Below are positions 9,440 through 20,761 of a DNA stretch of 64,000 nucleotides, piece after piece. This stretch comes from Halisarca cf. caerulea. Its lineage: Eukaryota > Porifera > Demospongiae > Chondrillida > Halisarcidae. Position 1 is the first letter of the stretch. Every line of letters starts with the position of its first letter. Below the pieces are notes generated by a model. It worked only from the letters and a program-made list of their open reading frames with translations. It searched no databases and was not told the DNA's origin. A program made the translations under genes and the position numbers. Location: the NCBI GenBank assembly GCA_963170055.1, contig CAUJGJ010000444.1, positions 5,925,618 through 5,989,617 on the forward strand, written 5' to 3'.

Positions 9440-10545
9440 AAAAATTATTGAAGTTTTGGTCTATTTAGACCCACGTGAGTCTTATCTAGCATGGCGAAGA
9501 GCATTAAAGAAGCCATTAGGATGGAAACGACCATGGATAGAAGGCAAAACTTCAAAACTTTACAATGAGTTATCGGGTAAGAATTTAGAGACAAAGAGAA
9601 GGTTCCCCAAAGGATACACATTTCTACGTCCACTTCTCAATTTGAAAAATCTCCCTCCCAGAAGTTCGACCATTTACATCTATTGGAATGAGCCTGAGTC
9701 ATCTGAACAAGTGGGCTGGTATAAGACCTACAACTCTGATTACCTCTCCAATGGCAAAGCAGCAATCGTTTATCCAGATGAAGCAATTGAACATGTTGAT
9801 CTACTGTCTGCCAGCTGGACTCTTGCTAGAAAGAATACAAAGCGTTTCATACCAACCCCAGATGTACCCCCTCTACCTCCTAAAGATGGAGGATCAAAGG
9901 AATGGAGTACATTCATGGACATGAACACAAAGCAAAAACCTTTGCAGATGACAGCAAGGATGACCATCAGTCAGCTTTGATAGAAGTAGCTGTTGCTTGT
10001 AGAAGCCTAGGATTGTACTTAAGCCTTTGAAATGTGTATCGATCACAGTTCACAAAGGCTCAGTCTTACCAAATGCCACCTTTCAATTGTTGGATGACTA
10101 AACAAGAAGTAGCTATGATAGCCCTACAACATTTCTAGGGAAAACCATCGCCTTTAATGCTAGCCATACTAAAAGGGAAGCCAGCCTCAAATTAAAGTAA
10201 GACATCATCAATAGGCTGAGCAAAATTGATGCATGTCCCATCAGAGGAGAAATTAAACTCCTGATCCTCCGTAGTTTTAAAATTCCATCAATCCATTTTC
10301 AGCTCACAGTCAATACCATACTAGCTACCACCATCTCCTTCCTTGAGAAGTTAATTGCAAAACTAATCAAAAAATGGCTCAAATTCCCTCGTAATGCAAC
10401 ATGGATAATTTTACATCATCCATCCATTCGGAATATCCCGTCACTCAGAGATTGCCAATCAAAAGTAAAAATTAGTCTTCTAGCCAATATCTCAACATCC
10501 ACAGATACAGCCTGCATGAAATTGTACAGTGCCTCCTAACTACAC
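9440..10545 (+). pseudogene. Non-LTR retrotransposon (LINE) reverse transcriptase relic
   Basis: From about 9945 a frame reads FADDSKDD, the catalytic A/Y-x-D-D box of reverse transcriptase. It continues through FLGKTIAFN (palm end), then IDACPIRGEIKLLILR and a thumb-like region KKWLKFPRNATWIILHHPS near 10365-10425. This layout is the C-terminal half of LINE ORF2 proteins. In-frame stops occur near 10030, 10100 and 10200. The preceding segment 9456-9920 is open in a different frame and contains YWNEPESSEQVGWYK and AIVYPDEAIEHVDLL, which I judge to belong to the same element; it has a Tudor-like look. No poly-A tail is evident. Confidence 0.7.
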
Positions 10546-10660
10546 TATCCTGTGTGAATAATTCAATTATCCCTAAGGACACTATTCTTGCGTTCAAGTC
10601 AGCTCAGTTGAGCATGTTTACCTCAAATCATCCTTTAACTCCACCATTAGAAGAACAAGT

Positions 10661-10712
10661 AATTCAGGTAAAAAACGTGGGGCTCCTGCCCCTCGTCCCA
10701 AATTACTTGCAA
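10661..10712. repeat. Diverged copy of the mobile hairpin cassette
   Basis: ACAAGTAATTCAGG and AAATTACTTG flank a GTGGGGCTCCTGCCCC core. This matches, with changes, the double hairpin seen at 27715, 31526 and 48177, but without the repeat body that follows it there. Confidence 0.5.
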
Positions 10713-10745
10713 ATATGTTATAATGGTTTATCTCTGTAACAATAG

Positions 10746-10966
10746 TATCAGGTTTACAAAGGGTTTTTATCCTGCAGTTTTGTATTTTTCGCCTTCGTTG
10801 CAATTTTGAAGAAAATTTGCTGCATTTTAGCAGTTTCAGCCACGGTTTTATCCTGAAAGATAAAATCAAGGCTCAAATTTGCCAAAATGCAGCGAATTTT
10901 CTTCAAAACTGCAACAAAGGCGAAAAATACAAAGCCAAAGGATAAAAACCCTTTGTAAACTTGATA
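10746..10966. repeat. Foldback element with arms of about 100 bp
   Basis: The left arm from TATCAGGTTTACAAAGGG is matched by the reverse complement of the right arm ending CCCTTTGTAAACTTGATA. Pairing continues almost without break through TATTTTTCGCC and GAAGAAAATT to a short central loop near 10855. This is a nearly complete palindrome. No coding capacity. Confidence 0.8.
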
Positions 10967-11457
10967 TCAGACTCAATCTCCGGAGTGGTTTCAATATATA
11001 GGGCAGGGATGATAACAGCCTTAAGATATCACCAATTGTTCACCATACCTCCATCCCCAAGCCATCACATTCCTTGCTTAAGGCAGTGGGCTATCCCAAA
11101 AGTGTCATTTTCCCCAGCAGGTTTCCGAGCCAACGACTGGTGAGTGTCGGGGGGGGGATACAGTAGGTTGCATGGCATTAGCGTCCTGGGAGGCATCTGC
11201 CCCGGCAGGGTTGACGAGATAATCTTGCCTATTACTCTCCCCGGGTAGCGGGGATGACTCGGGCGCACGGCCCGTCTTACCATCCGCTTAGCTGTTAGTC
11301 GGAGGCTAGGTCCTCCAGGCGTTGGGAGGTGGCGTTTTTAGCTGGTCAAGGGGTAGGGGCCAAGTGGTTTCAGGGTACTGCTTGTTGCAGGCTGGTGCAG
11401 GGATCCCCGCAGCGGGGACGTTGCGGTCACATGCTTCTCTACTCTGCTCCTCTGCAG

Positions 11458-12455
11458 ATCGGCTGGGGGTGATGCCACCCCCGGCGTCACTAGTTGGGCT
11501 GCCTTCAATGACAGGAAGGCTCACAGCGCCCACCACGGATACGCTGGACACGGTCACATCGGTGACATCCAGCTTGGCAGCTGGCCCCGGCCCATCTGGA
11601 AGTGTTGCTCAGGTTGCCAACCTCCTTCCATGGTTACTGCCCGAGATGACCCCCGACCCCCAAGGAGGGATTTACGTTGGCGAAGGGCTTCCACCAGTGC
11701 CACTGAAGCTTGCAGTCCGGATTCGGCGCCACGAATTTGTGAAGATGGCGGAGATACTACCTGAATTCTGGCCGGTAGCCAAGCCTGAGGAGTCGGAGTT
11801 GAAGAAGGGGCCCTCACGTCGGGTGAAGCAGGTAACAGATTTCCAGAGATGGCTACAGTGCTTCGCCACCTATTGTAGCATCTTGGGCCGCCAGGAGCCA
11901 GGCACCATCCCGGAGCTCATGGCGTATCTGATAACGATTGCCCGTGTGAGCCAGGACTTCTCAGGTCTGGCGTGGGTCCGCTATGACTCTGCCTTCCGAC
12001 GGCAAGCAGCCATCACGGGTAACTGGAAGTGGTTCCAGATAAACCCGTCCCTCTACTCAATATGTTTCACGGGGCGGGCCCAGGAAGTACGAAGGTGTGA
12101 GCTGTGCTTGAGCACGGCTCACCCAGCAGTACAGTGCCCATTGCAGGCAGAGACCGACCCAGAATTGCCCACCCGGGTGAAAGCGGTGGAGTCTGCGGTG
12201 TTGTCCCTGTCGCAGGCCAGACCACAAGGTTTGGGACAGCCTACCAGGGTGACATCCGAGATTTGTCGGTCCTGGAATGCGAATCGCTGCCGGTTCCCAC
12301 GATGCAAATTTCGCCACGCGTGCAGCGCATGCGGTGAGCCACATCCGGTGGTGGCCAGCCCGAGAGGCCCTGGGCTGTGGGAGCAACAGAATACCACACC
12401 ATGTGGTACGAGCATGGCGAAGCAAGCTAGGAGGGAGGCCCCTCATCCATACTAG
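11458..12455 (+). CDS. DIRS-like gag protein
   Basis: A continuous frame ends in TAG at 12455. The exact 5' end is uncertain: a GTGAGT donor-like site lies at 11142 and an acceptor-like CTCTGCAG ends at 11457, so an upstream exon is likely; the first good ATG is 11472. The central part (LPEFW...DFQRWLQCFATYCS...AYLITIARVS) is shared with the other two DIRS relics in this window. A zinc knuckle CELCLSTAHPAVQC (C-x2-C-x4-H-x4-C) follows, then a Cys-rich segment CRSWNANRCRFPRCKFRHAC. It would package the RNA. No stop or frameshift is visible. Confidence 0.7.
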
Positions 12456-12798
12456 CATACCTGCAGTATAGACCACCGGAGTGTGTGTGGATGTGTGTGT
12501 GGGTGTGGACAGATAGGTAGGAGTGCAGCCAGTGTGCCAGTTGTGTTGTTTCTGTAGTAATTTATCAGTTAACCTGTTTTGTCGTGTGGAGATGCATGGA
12601 GTTGGATGCGAATTAAGCGGTTGGCTTAAAGGGGAGTAGACCTCACCGGCTAGTCCCCATCGCTAGGCTGGGGTAGCATAGGTTGTGGCTTGGATCATTA
12701 TATAGGAGGGTACGCTATGGAGGCGGGGTAGTCCTCTGGCAGGGGGTTGGGCATTTAAGTTCCTGTTCTTCTTCTTTGGCACAGGGGGCTATCCATAC

Positions 12799-14529
12799 AT
12801 GGAGGATCTTTTGCAGTTGGACTGCCAGAGACCTCAAGTCGCAGTCCTCCCAGTCCCCCTGAGGAGGATCGTCACCCCTCTGGAGTGGCAAGTGTGGGAC
12901 CATCTTCTGAGGGCTCACCCTGACAGTTGCTTCCGCCATTACATTGTGAATGGTATCCAGGAAGGGTTCCGGATTGGGTTTAATTATGGCCACCCCCTCC
13001 GAAGGACCTCTCAGAATATGCAGTCAGTCAGGGCGCGCCCGGAGGTGATCAATGAGTACCTGGCAGAGGAGTGCACCCAGGGTCGAGTGTTGGGGCCACT
13101 CCCAATGGAGTCGTACAGTGGGGTGCACGTCAGCAGATTTGGCCTAGTCCCGAAGAAGACCCCAGGAGCATGGCGACTGATCGTGGACCTCTCCTCTCCA
13201 GAAGGTTTTAGCGTGAATGACGGGATCGAGGATCGCCTGTGCACCCTTCAGTATATGTCAGTGGAGAATGCCCTCGACATAGCTTGTCAGCTGGGTCGTG
13301 GATGCCTCCTAGCAAAAATGGACATCAAGAAAGCATACCGGATGATACTGGTTCGCCCGGATGACCGCCCATTGCTTGGTATGCAGTGGCAGGACCAGCT
13401 GTATCTGGATGCAACACTGCCATTTGGCCTCCGTTCAGCCCCTAAGATATTCACGGCTGTCTCGGATGCAGCTGAGTGGATAGCACGTTCAGCAGGAATC
13501 CAGAGGGTGGGGCATTATTTGGACGACTTCCTGCTTGCAGGCCACCCCAACTCCACAGAATGCCAGCTGGCCCTGGAGCAACTATCAGACCTGTTCCAGC
13601 AATTGGGAGTCCCGGTGGCACAGGATAAGACAGAGGGCCCGTCCCTAGTGTTGACATTCTTGGGGATCGAGATTGACACCGTGGCTATGGAAGTCCGTCT
13701 TCCCAGGGAAAAACTCCAGAGTCTTCAAGCCTTACTGGGGGAGTGGGTGGAGAAATGCTCTTGCTGCTGCCGTGAGCTGGAATCTTTGCTGGGGCCACTG
13801 GGGCATGCATGTTGTGTGGTGAAGGAGGGAAAAACCTTCATGCGCCGGCTCTTTGAGCTATTGGCAGTGGCTAGAAAGCCCCAACATTATGTCCGACTGA
13901 ATGCCGCAGTCCGTTCCGACTTATGTTGGTGGCAGTCTTTCTTGGCCCCCTTGAACCATTGGACGTTCCACCAAAGGATAGAGAAGGACAAGCAGCGATT
14001 TACGTTAGCCACAGATGCTTCGGGTTCGGTAGGCTGCGGGGCTATTCGGCAGTGCAACTGGATCCAGTTCAAGTGGTCGGAGGTCCAGGCAGACCTGAGA
14101 AAGGACCTGGGGAAGGACAGCATCACCTTCAAGGAGCTGCTTCCGGTGGTGCTAGCCGTGGGTGTCTGGGGTCCCTGTTGGAAAGGGGGGGCCGTGTTGG
14201 TATTGTGTGACAACCAGGGGGCCGCATCTGCAGTGAACTCAGGGTACAGCAAGGTCCCGCGAATCATGCACCTGTTGCGGGCTCTTTTTTTTATAAAGGC
14301 TCGTTTTGGTATCCAGCTGTCAGCGGCGTATCTGCCAGGGCAGCTCAATGTTGTTGCTGATGCAATCTCCCGTGACCACCTGATCACTCTGTTCCTGCAG
14401 GTTCCGGCAGCCAGGGGGAGGCAGGCCACAGTGTCAGAGCGGCTACTACTGGGGCTCCTGGATCCCAGCATGGACTGGACATCTCCCGACTGGAGGGCGT
14501 CGTTCAAGACCTGTTTTCCACCAGCTTAG
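12799..14529 (+). CDS. DIRS-like reverse transcriptase and RNase H
   Basis: A 576-codon frame. Reverse transcriptase landmarks are GAWRLIVDLSSPEG, LLAKMDIKKAYR with the first catalytic Asp, LPFGLRSAPKIF and YLDDFLLAG, the intact catalytic box. It continues into RNase H with LATDASGSVGCG, the Glu of TFKELLPVV, the Asp of VLCDNQGA and a final Asp in LNVVADAISRD. This is the DIRS type of fused RT-RH without protease. The frame is intact. A pyrimidine tract and AG (TTTGGCACAG) just before 12789 suggest the ORF is reached by splicing from gag. Confidence 0.85.
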   Translation: MEDLLQLDCQRPQVAVLPVPLRRIVTPLEWQVWDHLLRAHPDSCFRHYIVNGIQEGFRIGFNYGHPLRRTSQNMQSVRARPEVINEYLAEECTQGRVLGPLPMESYSGVHVSRFGLVPKKTPGAWRLIVDLSSPEGFSVNDGIEDRLCTLQYMSVENALDIACQLGRGCLLAKMDIKKAYRMILVRPDDRPLLGMQWQDQLYLDATLPFGLRSAPKIFTAVSDAAEWIARSAGIQRVGHYLDDFLLAGHPNSTECQLALEQLSDLFQQLGVPVAQDKTEGPSLVLTFLGIEIDTVAMEVRLPREKLQSLQALLGEWVEKCSCCCRELESLLGPLGHACCVVKEGKTFMRRLFELLAVARKPQHYVRLNAAVRSDLCWWQSFLAPLNHWTFHQRIEKDKQRFTLATDASGSVGCGAIRQCNWIQFKWSEVQADLRKDLGKDSITFKELLPVVLAVGVWGPCWKGGAVLVLCDNQGAASAVNSGYSKVPRIMHLLRALFFIKARFGIQLSAAYLPGQLNVVADAISRDHLITLFLQVPAARGRQATVSERLLLGLLDPSMDWTSPDWRASFKTCFPPA

Positions 14530-15262
14530 CAGTGTCCACGCAGAGGGCTTATAAGTCCGGAACAAAGCGCTACATGAGCTTCTGTCATCAAGCAGCCCTC
14601 ACTCCGTCCCCAGTGTCTGAACGGGCCTGTGCCTTTTCATAGCCCACTTGTCAGAAAGTAAAGTGTCGAGGCAGACAGTTAATCTTTACTTGTCAGCAGT
14701 CCGCCATGCCCAGATTGCGCCGGGTCTGGGTGACCCAAGGGTGGCATCCGTGCCGCAAGTGAAATACGTGGTCAGGGGGTACAAGAAGTCAGTGTCCACA
14801 CCACCTAGGGTCCGGCTCCCCATAACTCCAGCTCTCTTGCGGTCATTGCGGGCACAGTGGGAGCGGTTGCCAGACAGGGTGGATGCTACCATGCTATGGG
14901 CAACAGCATGCATGTGCTTTTTTGGCTTCCTCAGGACCGGGGAAGTGGTGGTGCCGGATGGGGCATCGTTTGATGCAGAGGCACATTTGGCAGTTGGGGA
15001 TGTAAGGGTGAACGATCCGTCGAATCCAGAGTTCTTGGAGGTTAGGCTGAAGGCTTCCAAGACAGATCCGTTTCGCCTGGGAGTCTCTATTTACCTTGGG
15101 AAGGCGCACTCCGACATTTGTCCAGTCGCAGCTGTCCTTGCTTACGCGATTCAGAGAGGTCAAGCGCCAGGCCCCTTCTTCCAGTTCACCGGGGGCCACC
15201 CCCTCACAAGAGCCCGCTTTGTGGAGGCAATCTGGAGAGCTCTTCAGGCAGCGGGGGTGTCG
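14500..15262 (+). pseudogene. Truncated tyrosine recombinase of the DIRS-like element
   Basis: The N-terminal SAM-like domain starts within the end of the RT-RH gene in another frame (TQRAYKSGTKRYMSFC). A one-base frameshift near 14640 moves it into the frame 14648-15262. The catalytic Arg is in FGFLRTGEV (about 14920-14945), and a Lys-containing strand SKTDPFRLG follows. The HxxR...H/W...Y part that completes a tyrosine recombinase is missing, because the element is cut at about 15262. It therefore cannot integrate DNA. Confidence 0.8.
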
Positions 15263-15265
15263 CTG

Positions 15266-15570
15266 TTCCAGAGACAAGACCATAAAGGAGGCCTGCGAGT
15301 CTCAGCGATCATTCTGTCTGGAGACAGTCGGGGACCAGAGACAGCTGAAGGTGAACCATCCATACTACTGGCAGTGTCAGATTCAGATGTTTTGCACGGA
15401 ATGCTCATATTGTGATTTTGTATTATGGACAAAAGAGGACATCCACACAGAGAATTCTATTCAACAAGGCACTCATTGAAGATACCATCTCCAAAGCCAA
15501 GGAGTTTCATGTCAAGTGCGTTCTCCAGAGCTTCTTGGCAAGTGATTTACACGTCAACAAACCATCTTAC
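15266..15570 (+). pseudogene. YqaJ-type exonuclease domain, C-terminal fragment
   Basis: Reading begins in a frame different from the recombinase. It gives IKEACESQRSFCLE, LKVNHPYYWQCQIQMFC and CDFVLWTKEDIH, then after a one-base shift near 15440 ILFNKALIEDTISKAKEF. The order of LK, YYxQxQxQM, DFxxWT and xIHxERI motifs is that of YqaJ viral-recombinase-type nucleases, which are expanded in sponges and cnidarians. Only the last third of the domain is present and the catalytic Asp/Glu region upstream is absent. Whether the DIRS element landed in this gene or a deletion joined them cannot be told here. Confidence 0.65.
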
Positions 15571-15915
15571 CCTGTAAGTAGTATTTATTTCAATTTTATC
15601 ATGCAAACATTACGACCACAATACAAAACAAACTGAGTATTATGTAATAGATACAATACTGGTAAACTCCTTCCATGAAGGCTGGGATATACTTTTATCT
15701 ATCTAAAATCCAGCAAAATGTCAGAATATGGGGTTTTGGAGCTCCAAAACGTACCAAAAGTGGGTTTTGGTGCAAGTACGTTAGACCCTGATGTACAGGT
15801 GGCCATTTTGTTTCGGCGTCATCCCTACATATGTAGTACTACCGTACTACATGATACGTTAAAGTTCTTTCCAATTCTATTTATTATAGAGGGAGAGAAA
15901 GAGTGTACATAATGC
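15571..15915. other. Gene-free stretch
   Basis: AT-rich, with no recognisable gene or terminal repeat. Confidence 0.4.
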
Positions 15916-15991
15916 ATGCCCTCACACCCACGCATGCACAGAAACACACACAAACACACACACATGCACACGCACATGCACACGCACATGC

Positions 15992-16023
<32 letters not shown>

Positions 16024-16074
16024 TTACACATATGCATACACACACACACATACACACACAAACACACACACACT

Positions 16075-16146
<72 letters not shown>

Positions 16147-16150
16147 CATG
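15916..16150. repeat. (CA)n microsatellite, interrupted
   Basis: About 235 bp of CA repeats with ATGCACA, CTTACACATA and CATACA interruptions. Some blocks are themselves repeated (ACTTACACATA occurs twice). Long open frames on both strands here are artefacts of the repeat. Confidence 0.95.
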
Positions 16151-16320
16151 CATAGCACAATATATGGACATGCATACACGTAAATTCCCCAGCATGCACT
16201 TACCAGACACACCCGTTCCATACACACACTGTATGTACATACACACAAGAACAGTGAACACGCATTACAAGCACAATAATGCTATTAAACTCACTATCTT
16301 CTTCATTTGGGATGTAATTT

Positions 16321-16344
16321 ATTCTTCCTGTAAACAGGAAGAAT
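16321..16344. repeat. Perfect 24-bp palindrome
   Basis: ATTCTTCCTGT and ACAGGAAGAAT pair exactly around AA. It lies just 5' of a LINE relic. Confidence 0.7.
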
Positions 16345-16361
16345 GACTTTTTCTCAATTCC

Positions 16362-17168
16362 TACATTCTTCTTCATCTTGATTATTGTGATGTGGTTTGG
16401 TCCAGTTGCACTAAATCCCAGACTCTTTGTTTGGAAACACTGATGAACTTTGCTTGTTGTACTGTTCTACATAGGAATAGATGCTCCTCTGCTTCTGCTG
16501 CATGTTCTGAATTAGGTTTTTCCACTCTCTCTTTCCGTAGGAAACTTCATCTTGCTCAGTCTGTCTGTCTGCCCAATCCCCCTCATATCTTTCCCAGCTT
16601 TTTCCTGCTCCCTGCTCCTCATACCGCACACGTTCTTCTTCATCTAGGCAATTAAACCTCCCAGCTACAAAGACTTGTTACGGTCAAAAGGCATTCAGTT
16701 TCACTGGTGCATCCTTATGGAAATCTCTCCCAAGCAATATCAGAGAGCTACAAGATTACCAAGCCTTTTCCTCGAGATGTGCTGACCTTTTTGATTCTAC
16801 TTGACTCACCTTCATATTACCTTGTGCATGATCTCTTTACCTGTGGCATGTTTATAAATTGTCTACACTACTAAATACATACTCTTGCATTACCTAAATT
16901 ATTAATTGAATGAACAACTTCTTTTAATTATTTGCATTTCCTTTTACTTTTATAATTGTATTGTATTGTTTTCTTTTTTTTTCTACTGGGTGCCTGTATG
17001 TCAGAATAGCTTATGGCTAAAGGCTTCCCAATCTAAATTAGAAACCCTGATACCCTGACAACAGAGCACAATAATTCCAGTAACACACACACACAAACGC
17101 ACACGCGCATGCACATGCACATGCGCACATGCACACACGCACACACGCACACACACACAACACACACA
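16362..17168 (+). pseudogene. Second LINE relic, 3' end of reverse transcriptase with (CA)n tail
   Basis: From 16362 a frame reads LDYCDVVWSSCTKSQ, the conserved post-palm motif of L2/CR1/Jockey-type LINE proteins, and continues through LGFSTLSFRRKLH. After a frameshift near 16645 it gives FSFTGASLWKSLPSNIREL, the characteristic C-terminal block, ending about 16800. The rest to 17080 is 3' UTR-like. A second CA/CG-rich microsatellite at 17081-17168 may be the simple-repeat tail. This is a different LINE family from the one at 9440. Confidence 0.7.
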
Positions 17169-18331
17169 ATTCCCTAGGTGGCGGATCCAGGGATTTGCAA
17201 GGAGGGGTGCACAAGTGAGTGGGTCAGAATGTCATAGGACCTCTGCACATGTTTAACATTATGGTGTCACAAATGAAAGGCTACTATCATTCTAGCATTC
17301 TAGAAAATGCGTACGTAGGACATGTCCAAAATCTCGCAATGGTGTTAATGACCGGAATTTGGCCAAAAATTTCCTAAGTAAGGCTTCAAGTCATGTGATA
17401 CGCATGTGATAAAGTCTTTTGTTCACAGACTAAAGTTTGTTAATGCTGTAGAATTTATTCTGCACTCATGCTTTTGCAAATGCTATTTCAGACATGATTG
17501 ATCTCAGACACGCTTCTTTTTTTAATAGAGTTGCCATTGCTTGACTTCAATCAATTCCTGTTTTTGCTGACAATTACTTATTGGAATGAGATTTTTCCGT
17601 CAAACTTGCTTTCGCTTGTGTATCAATTTCTCCCTTGTTTATCCACTTCAAAGCTTCGAGATCGTCCTCACTTTGGAGTTGCAAAGAAAGTCTAGGATGA
17701 CGTCACATAAAAAAATCACATGACTGTCATGTGAAAAGCAGCTCTTCACAAAGGAGATCTTGTCAGCAAACTGCCATGTCGTGGAGTAAATCAGTGGATC
17801 GTTGTAGGAGCCTTCCAAGGGTTTTATCATAATCAGTGTTGGTTGGTTACTTCAAATTTTTACTCATAGGAGTTTTGATGATGCGCTTTTCCAGGAAGTT
17901 ATTGCAGAATAATTCAGAACATTGTAAGTTTTTCTTGAATATATCTTTAAAACTGTTTCAGTATTCAAAACCCCCATGGGTAGAACATTACATATCACTG
18001 ATAGGAACATTTTAGTCCATATTCTGTGTCTCTAGGCCTATGTTCTGATTTACTCACATCCAAAAACTGCTGATCGGGACTATTGGATAAATCGTCGATT
18101 ATTCGTACACCAAAGGAAAATACTTAGTTGAAAAGTAGTGCAACAAGTAGCCTAAATGTGTTTATACTGCTTTGAGATCATTAAATGTCCATTTGATTTG
18201 TACAAGTAAGAAACTGAGGAGTTTTTTAAAGAGTAAAATTGCTGACTTCAGAAGCCATTTAGGTGCAAATGGACATGTCCCACATGTGTGGCTTCTTTTT
18301 GTGACTTACCAATTCTAGCTTAGTTTTAGGC
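17169..18331. other. Gene-free stretch
   Basis: About 1.1 kb of AT-rich sequence without recognised coding sequence or terminal repeats. CACATGTG-like motifs (near 18270) recur near 30370, but the flanks do not align well enough to call a repeat. Confidence 0.35.
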
Positions 18332-18335
18332 TTAA

Positions 18336-20715
18336 CACTCACCGGTGAAGGCCCCCTATAGTGGCCCAATTGCAAGTTAGAGGATCTTGGTGAAGGCCAC
18401 TATAGTGGCCCATACTATTGAAAGGATTGTTACTAATGAAGCGATTGTGCAATCAACACGAAATCACATCAGAATGCACTTTGACCTTTGCACTTCTGCA
18501 TGGAAGTATTTGTGTGAGTGTATAAGTTCAGTTGCTATGGACACTAGTTTGTTAGAAAATGGCTGGATGGATTGGATATTAGCAATGTTATTGATGGAAT
18601 TCTTGACAAAGCGGATGATTCAGCTTTGTTTGACAGCAAAGACAAAGAATTGCAAGATAATTTTACATACGTCAATAACCGGACTATTTCCACCAGAGAC
18701 GATCCCGGGAACAACTGTGATGAAGACGCAGTGTCCTTTCTTTTGAAAATCTTCATCTTCAAGTAGACTGATTCTTCCTGGTGAAGTAGACCCCATGGAT
18801 GATCGCAAGCAAATGGAAGAACTTGCACAAATTTTTCGTACTGAGGAAAAACCTTTCCACAATCATGACGAAGATGAGTATGATACCGATTTTATGGAAG
18901 AAAATAGGTCGACTACTCCTGCTGAAATTGACTCTGTGAGCAAATGCGAGTATATGGACGGACATTCACACAGTTGTCGTATTGAGGAAGAGCCTAACCA
19001 TGATCACAATGGGTGAGAAAATGATCAGAATCCGTTCATGAAAGTAAAAATATTGAAGAACAGGATGGAAAACCTGTAGTTACCAATATGAGTGACAATG
19101 AAAATGATGAAGACAATTCAGTGGATAGTTTGTGTGTGCCTTCAGTAGTTCCAGCTGTTTACCAGCCATCCCAATGGTCGTAGGAGTCTCAAGGGATATC
19201 TTTCATACCATGATTCAGTGTCATTAGCACAGGACCAACCCATGTTCAAAGCCAACAGCAGACGCCTCTCAACTACTTTCAGTTGCTTTTCAATGACAGA
19301 ATCTGGGATATCAGGGTAAATAAAACCAATCGATATACATCTCAGGTTCATCAAAGCAACAGTACGTTCCCCCATCAGAGACCATGGGAAGATATAGACC
19401 AGACGGATATGTAAGTCTTCATTGCACTCATTATGGCATTTGGAATTGTCAAGCTTCCAAGAATTGAAATGTATTGGCAGAAGTACTAATTTTTGGATTA
19501 CCATGTATCAGCAGTGTCATGAGCCTTGTACACTTTGAGCAAATTTGTAGATTTTTTCACTTGGCAAATGGTTCTATACAAGTGCCTTTTCGTAAGCCAG
19601 GTCACAACAAATTGTTCAAAGTGTAGAAATTTCTTGACATCCTGGAAGAGGTGTTCCCTTTCGATTATGTGTTACCCTGTCAAGTAATGATAAATGAGTG
19701 CATGATGCCTTTCAAAGGTCGAATGACTTTCAAGAAGAACATAAAGAATAAACCTAAAATGTGGGGTATCAAGGGATACGTTCTGGCCCGTGCAAAAAAC
19801 AGGGTATGTTTGGCGTATTCTAGTATATTGTGGCAAAGGTACAATTGAGGGGCAAGACATCTCAACCAATCAGGCGGGAAAAGTAGTTTGTCCTTGATGG
19901 AGGGCCTCAAAAACAGAGGACATGAGCTGTACACAGACAACTTTTACACATCACCACAACTTTGTGCTGATCTCTTCCGAAGAGGAACAACAAAAAGTGC
20001 AGTGAGGATCACAGGGACTTCCCAAGAGACTTGTTTTTTGCCAAGTGACAAGCTGTTTCTAGAGGAGTACATCACTACCACTTCAATGGCCCAGTGACAA
20101 CAGTAGCATGGTTTGATCATAGAGCTGTCTATTTCCTGATGACCATCCACAGCGCTCCTCCACCTGGCACTTACACCGTCACTAGGTGGGGGTGATCAAG
20201 GAAGATCAACAATGGTGCCAGCTCCCCCCTGTGCGATTGACTACACCACATACATGAGAGGGGTTGATAGAGGCAACCAATTGATCGATTTATACAACAG
20301 TGGGAGGAGGTCGAAGAAGTGGTGGAAACGACTGTTCTTCCATCTTCTTGAGTGCTCTGGGCTGAATGCATACATTCTACACCAGCACACCCCAGGTTTA
20401 CATAAAAATGGATCACCTGCGATTCCGGCAAGAGCTAGTTAGCCAGCTGATATCGGCTACAGCAGCAAGCAGAAGAGCACTCCATCACACATCCCTTCAT
20501 ATGCATGCCTCAAACCTGAATTGGGACACTATCCTCATGCTGTCAGTGAGATGAAAGACTGCATCTGCTGCAATATCACTAGCTTCAAGCAGAAGCAGGA
20601 GAGGAGGGAGTTTAGACACCGCAGCACTTTCATGTGCACAACATGCAATGTACACCTTTGCATCTCGAAGGATCGTAATTGTTTTCACAGTAGATGTTTA
20701 TCTACTTTGAGTTAA
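18336..20715 (+). pseudogene. Decayed piggyBac-like transposase and left end
   Basis: A TTAA (18332-18335) is followed by CACTCACCGGTGAAGGCCCC, with a partial second copy of the motif near 18390. This looks like a piggyBac left end. Downstream, pieces in several frames form a PGBD-type transposase: acidic N-terminal segments (18795-19016), then MINECMMPFKGRM (about 19687-19725), ELYTDNFYTSP (about 19924-19960), YMRGVDRGNQLIDLYNSGRR (about 20250-20310) and a cysteine-rich C-terminus CICCN...CTTCNVHLC...C (20550-20700). The first catalytic Asp (IDE in the family) is Asn here. Many stops and frameshifts: dead. A matching right end was not found. Confidence 0.7.
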
Positions 20716-20761
20716 AAACCTGATAGAATAGTCACAGCATTCTTGCATGTAAATCCTGTGA

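Larger units (their letters stand above)
11120..15265 (+). mobile_element. DIRS-like tyrosine-recombinase retrotransposon, 3'-truncated
   Basis: Gene order is gag, reverse transcriptase plus RNase H, then tyrosine recombinase, all on the plus strand. That is the DIRS/Ngaro layout; there is no integrase and no LTR pair. The region is clearly richer in G+C than its flanks, and this change marks the approximate borders. The right end is lost: the recombinase stops near 15262 and sequence of a YqaJ nuclease follows at once. The left border is approximate and the terminal repeats were not identified. Confidence 0.8.

Noticed and set aside
13887..14507. 206-codon frame on the minus strand
   Set aside because: It is the shadow of the DIRS RT-RNase H gene, which has clear catalytic motifs on the plus strand.
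15884..16261. Long open frames on both strands rich in Cys/Val or His/Thr
   Set aside because: They are produced by the (CA)n microsatellite and carry no protein signal.
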